Source: CAIUMH01 sp963758555 (GTDB lineage Bacteria; Actinomycetota; Acidimicrobiia; Acidimicrobiales; RAAP-2). Taken from it: a stretch of 64,000 nucleotides of DNA. A program made the position numbers and the translations under genes. Every line of letters starts with the position of its first letter. Positions within the stretch are counted from its first letter, which is position 1. The notes beneath the pieces were generated by a model. That model was not told where the DNA came from, made no database searches, and saw only the letters and a list, made by a program, of their open reading frames with translations. The stretch is taken from positions 930,001 to 994,000 of the forward strand of contig CAVWVW010000003.1 of the NCBI GenBank assembly GCA_963758555.1. The letters run 5' to 3'. Of this stretch, positions 57,773-64,000 are shown one piece after another.

Positions 57773-58657
57773 TCAGTGGACGATCTTGGCCAGCGCCATC
57801 TCAAGGATGTCGCTCGCGCCGTGGTCCTTCAGTGCAGGGATCAGCTCGTTGATCTGGACCTTCTCGACCACGGTCTCGACCGCATAGCCCGCGCCACCCG
57901 AGAGCTCGGAGACCGTCGGTGAGCGCAGGCTGGGCAGGACCTCGAGCACCGAGTCGAGCTGCTCGCTCGAGACGTTCAGCTTGACCAGCACCTTCTCGCG
58001 AGCCTCAAGCGTTCCTTGGAGCAGCGTCATCAGCTGGCCCATGGCGTGGCGCTTGTCGGGATCGGCCGCTGCCTTCGGGTTGGCGATCACCTCAGTGCGA
58101 CTGATCAGCAAGGTGTGGATGATCTTGAGACCCGCTGCCTTGAGCGCCCGACCCGTCTCGGTGATCTCGACGACGCAGTCGGCGATGTCGGGCACCTTGG
58201 CCTCGGTGGCGCCGTAGGAGAGGGACACCTCAGCGTCGACGCCTGCCGCAGCCAGCGAGCGAGCCGTCAGCTCTGGATACTCCGTCGAGACCCGCAAGAC
58301 CCCCACGTGTCGTTTCAGGTCCTCCAAGGTGTCGTAGGGCGCGCTCTGCTCGACGGCCAGCACGACTCTGATCGGGTTCGACGTCGCCTTCGAGTAGCCG
58401 AGCTCGCCGAGGGACTCGACCTCAACACCGCGCTCTTCGATCCAGTCGCGACCCGTGATGCCCACGTCGAAGCGACCTTCGGCCACGTAGACGGGGATCT
58501 CCTGGGGACGAAGGATCCGGACCTCGATGACTCGCGGGTCATCGATCGTCGCCCGGTAGTCGACGTCGCTCGAGCGGTGGACCGTCAGGTCCGCCGCGGC
58601 AAAGAGCTCAAGGGTCGCCTTCTCCAAGGACCCCTTCGGTAGCACGATGGTCAGCAC
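57773..58657 (-). CDS. hisG: ATP phosphoribosyltransferase, long form
   Basis: 294 residues. LTIVLPKGSLEKATLELFAAADL, EVRILRPQEIPVYVAEGRFDVGITGRDWIEERG, LRVSTEYPELTARSLAAAGVDAEVSLSYGATEAKVPDIADCVVEITETG and a C-terminal regulatory domain (KVLVKLNVSSEQLDSVLEVLPSLRSPTVSEL) that binds histidine. Long-form HisG needs no HisZ. No other his genes are in the window. Confidence 0.96.
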   Translation of the reverse strand: MLTIVLPKGSLEKATLELFAAADLTVHRSSDVDYRATIDDPRVIEVRILRPQEIPVYVAEGRFDVGITGRDWIEERGVEVESLGELGYSKATSNPIRVVLAVEQSAPYDTLEDLKRHVGVLRVSTEYPELTARSLAAAGVDAEVSLSYGATEAKVPDIADCVVEITETGRALKAAGLKIIHTLLISRTEVIANPKAAADPDKRHAMGQLMTLLQGTLEAREKVLVKLNVSSEQLDSVLEVLPSLRSPTVSELSGGAGYAVETVVEKVQINELIPALKDHGASDILEMALAKIVH

Positions 58658-58702
58658 CGGACCATTGTGGCCCAGCGCGCGGTCAGTCGTGAGCCGCTTG
58701 GG

Positions 58703-59233
58703 CTACGACAGGGGCGCGCTGCGCAGCAATCGCACCATCTCCACGGCCGTCTCGAGCGCCTCGGCGCCCTTGTTGCCGGCCCCTTCGACCGAGCGCTCAA
58801 GCGCTTGGTCGACCGTGTCGGTGGTGAGAACGCCGAAGATCACAGGCTTCGTCGACGCCAAGCTGACGTCTTGGAGCCCACGAGCGCACTCACCGGCGAC
58901 GAAGTCGTAGTGGCCCGTCTCGCCCCGGATCACCGCGCCGAGCGCGATGACCGCGTCGAGACCCGACTCGACCATCGCCTTAGCAGCGAGCGGAAGCTCG
59001 AAGGCTCCAGGCACCCAGGCGACGACCACGTCGTTGAGATCAACGCCAAGCTGCGCCGCTGCCACCACGGCACCCTCGAGCAGGCGCAGCGTGATCCCGC
59101 CGTTGAAGCGAGCACAGGCGACACCCAGGCGCAGCCCTCGCCCGTCGTGTGCGCCCTCGAGGTTCTTGCCCACCCGACCGTCGAATTTGCGCAGAGCCAG
59201 CTCGTCGAGCTGGGTCTCATCCGACGTGGTCAT
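58703..59233 (-). CDS. ribH: 6,7-dimethyl-8-ribityllumazine synthase
   Basis: 176 residues. GVACARFNGGITLRLLEGAVVAAAQLGVDLNDVVVAWVPGAFELPLAAKAM, ALGAVIRGETGHYDFVAGECARGLQDVSL with catalytic His, and VIFGVLTTDTVDQALERSVEGAGNKGAEALETAVEM. Condenses ArP with the ribBA product. Overlaps the ribBA end by 17 bases. Confidence 0.96.
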   Translation of the reverse strand: MTTSDETQLDELALRKFDGRVGKNLEGAHDGRGLRLGVACARFNGGITLRLLEGAVVAAAQLGVDLNDVVVAWVPGAFELPLAAKAMVESGLDAVIALGAVIRGETGHYDFVAGECARGLQDVSLASTKPVIFGVLTTDTVDQALERSVEGAGNKGAEALETAVEMVRLLRSAPLS

Positions 59234-60440
59234 CGAGACCTTCCAGGAGGTGGCCCATGCGCTGCTGCTTGGTTCGCAGATACCCGATGTTCTGCGCAGT
59301 CGGCGTGCTCTCGATCGGCACGCGCTCGGTGATGTCGAGCCCGAAGCCCTCGAGGCCGCCGTACTTGACAGGGTTGTTGGTCATGAGGCGCATCGTCGTG
59401 ATGCCGAGGTCCACCAGGATCTGCGCGCCGATCCCGTACTCGCGGTTGTCCACAGGGAGGCCCAGCTCGATGTTGGCGTCGACGGTGTCGGATCCCTGCT
59501 CCTGGAGCCGGTACGCCCGGATCTTGTGGCCGAGCCCGATGCCACGACCTTCATGGCCACGCAGGTAGACGAGGACACCCGAGCCCTCCTCGGCGATCTT
59601 CTCGAGCGCCCCGCGCAGCTGCGGTCCACAGTCACAGCGCTGAGATCCGAAGACGTCACCGGTCAGGCACTCAGAGTGCACTCGCACCAAGACGTCGTCC
59701 TTGTTGGCCACGTCGCCCATGACGAAGGCGATGTGCTGGACCCCGTCGAGCATCGATTCGTAGACGATGGACTCGAAGTCGCCCTCGATGGTGGGGATCT
59801 GAGCCTCGGCGACCTTGCGCACCAGCTTCTCGTGACGGCGTCGGTAGCGGATCAGGTCAGCGATCGAGATCATGTGCAGACCGTGCCGATCGGCGAAGGC
59901 CTTGAGATCAGCGGTGCGCATCATCGAGGACTTGTCCTCGGTGACCACCTCGCAGAGCACACCGGCCGGACTGAGCCCGGCCAGACGAGCCAGATCCACG
60001 GTGGCCTCGGTGTGACCGGCGCGCTTGAGCACGCCGCCAGCGCGATAGCGAAGGGGGAAGATGTGCCCTGGTCGGTTCAGGTCGGTCGCTCGGGTGGTCG
60101 GGTCGACGAGCGCACGAATCGTTGCTGAGCGATCGGCCGCCGAGATGCCCGTGGTGGTGCCGTGCCGGAAGTCCACGCTCACCGTGAACGCGGTGCGCTG
60201 AGCCTCGGTGTTGGCCACCACCATCAGGGGGAGGTCGAGGGCGTCGGCCCGGCTGTCTTCGAGCGGCACGCAGATCACGCCGGAGGTGTGAGCGAGGAAG
60301 AAGGCGATGTTCTCAGGCGTGGCCGCTTCAGCCGCCATCACCAAGTCGCCCTCGTTCTCTCGATCCTCATCGTCGATGACCACGACGATCTCGAGATTGC
60401 GGATCGCTTCGATGGCCTCTTCGACCGTTGAGAGCCCCAT
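59217..60440 (-). CDS. ribBA: Bifunctional DHBP synthase / GTP cyclohydrolase II
   Basis: 407 residues. RibB part (1-200): VVIDDEDRENEGDLVMAAEAATPENIAF, HTEATVDLARLAGL. RibA part: VRVHSECLTGDVFGSQRCDCGPQL (three zinc Cys), GVLVYLRGHEGRGIGLGHKIRAYRLQEQGSDTVDAN and LGITTMRLMTNNPVKYGGLEGFGLDITERVP. Supplies both precursors of riboflavin. It begins at the ribD stop. Confidence 0.97.
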   Translation of the reverse strand: MGLSTVEEAIEAIRNLEIVVVIDDEDRENEGDLVMAAEAATPENIAFFLAHTSGVICVPLEDSRADALDLPLMVVANTEAQRTAFTVSVDFRHGTTTGISAADRSATIRALVDPTTRATDLNRPGHIFPLRYRAGGVLKRAGHTEATVDLARLAGLSPAGVLCEVVTEDKSSMMRTADLKAFADRHGLHMISIADLIRYRRRHEKLVRKVAEAQIPTIEGDFESIVYESMLDGVQHIAFVMGDVANKDDVLVRVHSECLTGDVFGSQRCDCGPQLRGALEKIAEEGSGVLVYLRGHEGRGIGLGHKIRAYRLQEQGSDTVDANIELGLPVDNREYGIGAQILVDLGITTMRLMTNNPVKYGGLEGFGLDITERVPIESTPTAQNIGYLRTKQQRMGHLLEGLDDHVG

Positions 60441-61432
60441 CAGAGCTGCACCTCCATGCGTAGATCATCGCCCAAGCGGACCACCGAGACGAATCGCCCA
60501 CGGCTGATCGCCTCGATCGTCGGCGCTCCTGGGCCTCGGAGCATCGGTGCTCCGTCGTCCCCACCCATGACCGCAGGGGCCAGGTAGCAGACGATTCGAT
60601 CGACCAGGCCCTCGTCGATGAACGAGTGCGCCACCGAGGCTCCCCCTTCGACGAGCAGCTGGAGGACGCCGTCTCGGCCGAGCTCGTCGAGGAGGTCGCC
60701 GAGCGGTCCATCCCACGACAGCGCTGGCTCGACGGCGGCGCCGGGTGGGATGGCGCCGAGCACGATCCTGCGTGGCTGTCGTTCGGGAAGCGGCTCAAGC
60801 CGAGCGGTGAGGGCAGGGTTGTCTGCCCGCACGGTGCCTGCTCCGACCAAGATCGCCTCTGACTCGGCCCGGAGCCGATGGACGTCTCGGCGCGCCTCGG
60901 GCGAGGTGATCCACTGGCTCGAGCCGTCAGCCGCCGACGTGCGTCCGTCAAGGGTGGCTGCCAGCTTCAAGACGACGCGAGGGCGTCCCGTGCTGCGCTG
61001 AGTGAGATAGGGACCAAGCTGCTCGGCCACCTCGACCGCCCGCACCCGCTCGATGACCTCGACGCCGGCCTCGCGCAGCGCGGCGATGCCACGCCCCGCC
61101 ACCTTGGTATCTGGATCCACCACAGCGATCGCACAGCGCGCGATCCCGGCGCTCACGATGGCGTCGACGCATGGACCCGTCTGTCCCGTGTGTGAGCACG
61201 GCTCCAGCGTCACCACGAGCGTCGCTCCTCGAGCGAGCTCGCCGGCATGCTCGAGGGCGACGATCTCAGCGTGTCGACCACCGGGGGGCTCAGTGGCTCC
61301 CGTGAAGACCTGCCCGTCGCCCGTCACCACGACGGCACCGACCCACGGGTTCGGCGAGGTCGTCGTCCGCACGAGATCGGCCTGACCCCGAGCGACGTCC
61401 ATGAGGTCTTCCAGCTCCGGTTGGGTCACCAT
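60440..61432 (-). CDS. ribD: Bifunctional riboflavin deaminase/reductase
   Basis: 330 residues. Deaminase: TSPNPWVGAVVVTGDGQVFTGATEPPGGRHAEIVALEHAG, VTLEPCSHTGQTGPCVDAIVSAGI (His and two Cys for zinc). Reductase: RPRVVLKLAATLDGRTSAADGSSQWITSPEARRDVHRLRAESEAILVGAGTVRADNPALTARL and LVEGGASVAHSFIDEGLVDRIVCYLAP. 18 bases after rpe. A riboflavin synthase (ribE) gene, often between ribD and ribBA, is missing here. Confidence 0.95.
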   Translation of the reverse strand: MVTQPELEDLMDVARGQADLVRTTTSPNPWVGAVVVTGDGQVFTGATEPPGGRHAEIVALEHAGELARGATLVVTLEPCSHTGQTGPCVDAIVSAGIARCAIAVVDPDTKVAGRGIAALREAGVEVIERVRAVEVAEQLGPYLTQRSTGRPRVVLKLAATLDGRTSAADGSSQWITSPEARRDVHRLRAESEAILVGAGTVRADNPALTARLEPLPERQPRRIVLGAIPPGAAVEPALSWDGPLGDLLDELGRDGVLQLLVEGGASVAHSFIDEGLVDRIVCYLAPAVMGGDDGAPMLRGPGAPTIEAISRGRFVSVVRLGDDLRMEVQL

Positions 61433-61450
61433 CTCTCCGCTCCGAGTGGC

Positions 61451-62143
61451 TCAGCGAACACCGGCGGCATCGCGCAGCGAAGCGATGGCGGCCAGCGGAT
61501 CGCTCGCGCCGAAGATCGCGCTGCCGGCCACAAGGATCGTGGCCCCGGCCTCAACGACGAGCGGCGTGGTCGTGGCGTCGATGCCGCCGTCGACCTCGAG
61601 CTCGCAGCTCAGGGCGCGCTCGTCGATCGCGTGACGCACCGCTGCGATTTTGGGCAGCACCTCAGGCATGAAGGCTTGACCGCCGAAGCCTGGGAACACG
61701 GTCATGCACAAGACCAGATCGACCGCGTCAAGGTACCGATCGAGGGCCTCGAAGGGCGTGTCGGGGTTCGCCGCCAGACCGATGCGCATGCCGAGCGCAC
61801 GGGTCTCGGCGATGACGTGCTCGAGATCTCCGAGCTCGGCGTGGACGGTGACGCCCTGTGCGCCGGCGCGAGCGAAGGGCTCGAGGTACTCCCCTGGATC
61901 GGTGATCATCAGGTGGCAATCGAGGTAGAGATCGGTATGTCGACGCAAGGAGGCCACGACGGGTGGGCCCAGCGTGATGTTGGGGACGAAGTGGCCATCC
62001 ATCACATCGACGTGCAGCCAATCGCTGCCCGGGGCCACCGCGGCGACGGCCTCCGCCAGCGCGCCGAAGTCAGCCGCCAAGAGCGACGGCGCTATCTTGA
62101 GCGACCCCAAGGGACCAGGATCGATGGCGGTGGCCAGAGTCAC
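61451..62143 (-). CDS. rpe: Ribulose-phosphate 3-epimerase
   Basis: 230 residues from a GTG start 10 bases after fmt. KIAPSLLAADFGALAEAVAAVAPGSDWLHVDVMDGHFVPNITLGPPVVASL, DCHLMITDPGEYLEPFARAGAQGVTVHAE, LCMTVFPGFGGQAFMPEVLPKI, CELEVDGGIDATTTPLVVEAGATILVAGSAIFGA. Metal and catalytic residues (His 50s, Asp of D-V-M-D, Asp of V-D-G-G) are present. Pentose phosphate pathway. Confidence 0.96.
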   Translation of the reverse strand: MTLATAIDPGPLGSLKIAPSLLAADFGALAEAVAAVAPGSDWLHVDVMDGHFVPNITLGPPVVASLRRHTDLYLDCHLMITDPGEYLEPFARAGAQGVTVHAELGDLEHVIAETRALGMRIGLAANPDTPFEALDRYLDAVDLVLCMTVFPGFGGQAFMPEVLPKIAAVRHAIDERALSCELEVDGGIDATTTPLVVEAGATILVAGSAIFGASDPLAAIASLRDAAGVR

Positions 62144-62153
62144 CCGCAGAAGC

Positions 62154-63035
62154 CTAGAGGTCGCCCTTCCGGCCGAGGTGCACGGCTGCGGGCTCCTGGA
62201 GCCCTCGCCGCCAGGCACCGGCCTCCATGGCTCGCTTTCCCTCGGGCTGGACCTGCAGAAGCTCCAAGCTGCCGTCCCCCGTCGCCACGCTGGTGCCAGA
62301 GAGCGTGCCGGGCACAGCGCCCACCGAAGGGCCGACCCGAGCGTCCAGGATTCGCAGCCGGTTCGAGCCGAGGAACGTGAAGGCTCGTCCGAGGCGCACA
62401 AGCCGAGCCAGCTTGAAGGCAGGATGTGCGAAGTCGAGCTCGAGCTCTGAGGCTTCGAGCTTCTTCGCGTAGCTGACCTCGCCGACCTGGGGAGCGGGAG
62501 TGGGCAGGGCGGCCACACCCGATGCCAACAGCTCGACGAGCAGCTCAGAGCCCAGCTCGCACAGCTCGGCTCGAAGCTCGTCGAGGGTCTTCTCGCCTAC
62601 CACGACCCGCCGTGCCGCGTAGATCCCACCCTCGTCGAGGGCCGGGGCCACCTCCATGACGCAGACACCGGTCTCGAGGTCGCCGGCAAGGATCGCTCGC
62701 TCGACCGGAGCCGCCCCACGCCAGCGGGGAAGCAGCGAGAAGTGCAGGTTGAGCATCGGCACCTCGGTGAGCAGGCTCGTGGGGATGATCCGCCCGTAGG
62801 CCACCACCACGCAGGCCTCGAGCGATGCATCGCGGAGCGCCTCCATCTCGTCGCTGACCTCGATGTGGTGCGCTTCAGCCGCCAGCTTCACCGGACTCTT
62901 GACGAGCGCCCCTCCCCTGCCGCGCTTGCGGTCTGGCTGGGTGATGACGAGTGCGACGTCGTGGCCGGCAGCCACCAGCGCGTCGAGGGTCGTGACGGCG
63001 AGCTCGGGCGTGCCGAGGAATCCGAGCCGAGCCAC
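62154..63035 (-). CDS. fmt: Methionyl-tRNA formyltransferase
   Basis: 293 residues. RLGFLGTPELAVTTLDALVAAGHDVALVITQPDRKRGRGG, VVVAYGRIIPTSLL, LNLHFSLLPRWRGAAPVERAILAGDLETGVCVMEVAPALDEGGIYA, with the N-x-H...D catalytic set. Makes formyl-Met-tRNA for initiation. It follows def by 13 bases, the usual def-fmt pair. Confidence 0.97.
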   Translation of the reverse strand: MARLGFLGTPELAVTTLDALVAAGHDVALVITQPDRKRGRGGALVKSPVKLAAEAHHIEVSDEMEALRDASLEACVVVAYGRIIPTSLLTEVPMLNLHFSLLPRWRGAAPVERAILAGDLETGVCVMEVAPALDEGGIYAARRVVVGEKTLDELRAELCELGSELLVELLASGVAALPTPAPQVGEVSYAKKLEASELELDFAHPAFKLARLVRLGRAFTFLGSNRLRILDARVGPSVGAVPGTLSGTSVATGDGSLELLQVQPEGKRAMEAGAWRRGLQEPAAVHLGRKGDL

Positions 63036-63048
63036 CGAGCGCTGCGGC

Positions 63049-63582
63049 TCAGGCCGATGTCAGTCGGCCGAGACCGTCGGGATCTGCCCGGGTGAGGTCC
63101 ACCGCACGCTCACGCAGCAGCTTCTTCGCAGCTCGGCGCTGGTCGTCATCGAGGCGCTCGATGAGCAGGATCCCGTCGAGGTGATCGAGCTCGTGCTGGA
63201 GGACACGGCCTTCGAACTCATCGGTCTCGATACTGATCTCGTTGCCATCGAGGTCGAGCCCGATCAGGTGCACGGCGTCGGGTCGCGTGATCTCCCAGCT
63301 GAGCCCCGGGACCGAGAGGCAGCCCTCTTCGTAGACGAACTCGCCCTGCGACTCGACCAGCTCAGGGTTGATGACCACCACGGGCCCGTCGCCGATGTCG
63401 TAGACGAAGAGTCGCCGCTGGACGCCGATCTGGTTGGCTGCGAGGCCCACCCCAGGAGCGGCGTACATCGCTTCGGTCATCCGCTCGACCAAGGTCGCGA
63501 TCTTGGCGTCGATCTCGGTGACCTCTGCGGTGCGCGAGTTCAGCACCGGGTCCCCGTAGGTGCGAATGACGTCCGTGTTCAC
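63049..63582 (-). CDS. def: Peptide deformylase
   Basis: 177 residues. Motif 1 PGVGLAANQIGV, motif 2 YEEGCLSVPGLSWEI, motif 3 VLQHELDHLDGILLIERL: complete metal site Cys plus two His and catalytic Glu. Removes the formyl group from new proteins. The tail RAVDLTRADPDGLGRLTSA is unremarkable. Confidence 0.97.
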   Translation of the reverse strand: MNTDVIRTYGDPVLNSRTAEVTEIDAKIATLVERMTEAMYAAPGVGLAANQIGVQRRLFVYDIGDGPVVVINPELVESQGEFVYEEGCLSVPGLSWEITRPDAVHLIGLDLDGNEISIETDEFEGRVLQHELDHLDGILLIERLDDDQRRAAKKLLRERAVDLTRADPDGLGRLTSA

Positions 63583-63607
63583 GGAGCCATCTTAGAGCGA
63601 GGCGAGT

Positions 63608-64000
63608 TCAGACCGACTCAGGATCGACCGAGACGACCACTCGCTTCTTGGGCCGCTCCAGCGCTGCGAGGGCGTCGACCAGCTCCTCGGTGCTCGGAGC
63701 CAAGACGGCGAAGGTCTCTTCGCTCAGCTCGGCGATCTCGACCACGTCGGTCGAGAGCTGCTCGAGCAGCTCTGCGGCTCCCGGGCCCTTGACTCTGGCG
63801 AGCGCCCGATACGGCGGCAGCTCGAGCGAGCGCCGAAGCACGTCATCGGCCTCGATCACCGGCGCAGGGTCACCGCGCTGGGCGGCGAGCACCACGGGAT
63901 GCTCGGCCAGACGTGTCTGGAGGAGCACCACGCCGGCGTCAGGGGTGGAACGGCCTCCGACGAGACGTCCAGCCCTCCCGATGAGACCGAGCGTGCGCAG
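63608..64000 (-). CDS. priA: Primosomal protein PriA-like, C-terminal part (partial)
   Basis: 131 codons, open at the right edge. GRAGRLVGGRSTPDAGVVLLQTRLAEHPVVLAAQRGD, then LPPYRALARVKGPGAAELLEQL matches the end of actinobacterial PriA, where the C-terminal domain has E-L-P-P-Y/F and an ensuing ferredoxin-like fold. The helicase motifs would be to the right. Actinobacterial PriA often lacks Walker A; this cannot be judged here. 25 bases from def. Confidence 0.8.
   Translation of the reverse strand: MRTLGLIGRAGRLVGGRSTPDAGVVLLQTRLAEHPVVLAAQRGDPAPVIEADDVLRRSLELPPYRALARVKGPGAAELLEQLSTDVVEIAELSEETFAVLAPSTEELVDALAALERPKKRVVVSVDPESV

Overview
The window is high-GC chromosomal DNA from an actinomycete-type bacterium. 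The gcvH-garA-ftsR-DUF151 gene set, the single-HTH MerR regulators, the IF3/L35/L20 operon and the truncated-type PriA neighbourhood all point to Actinomycetota. Ferredoxin-dependent KorAB, two-subunit GcvP and E. coli-type FbaB suggest a lineage outside the mycobacteria and streptomycetes, possibly Acidimicrobiia. That class-level placement is inference; the 16S gene present here would settle it.

Layout. 1-9.2 kb is an accessory-looking stretch of small genes on both strands: membrane-anchored secreted proteins, GNATs, a GntR switch, and two toxin-antitoxin modules (hicBA and yefM-yoeB). It ends in a gene-poor gap that holds a close match to a XerCD dif site at 8467-8494. 9.2-13.8 kb has SRPBCC/ArsR genes, a cytochrome P450 and a tandem FluC pair. 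From 13.8 kb to the right edge almost every gene is on the minus strand: glycine cleavage (MerR-nuclease-like-gcvT-gcvPA-gcvPB), an Fe(III) ABC transporter with an iron-box-like leader, thiG/thiD, a peptidase, DUF151-ftsR-garA-gcvH, pgsA, korAB, fbaB, a TPR protein and TetR. A complete rrn operon (16S-23S-5S, 37.4-42.5 kb) follows, with its own promoter, processing stems and terminator. Next comes the arginine operon argCJBDFRGH, then infC-rpmI-rplT-trmH-pheS-pheT, and finally hisG-ribH-ribBA-ribD-rpe-fmt-def-priA.

The minus-strand polarity right of 8.5 kb is what would be expected if dif marks the terminus and replication enters from the right.

A strong technical signal runs through the window. 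About 19 conserved genes or gene segments are interrupted by exactly one extra base each, never a missing base, and at least five of these fall in the hexamer GCTCGA. This most likely reflects an insertion-biased error process in the assembly rather than decay. I therefore give whole-gene coordinates for those genes and describe the break.
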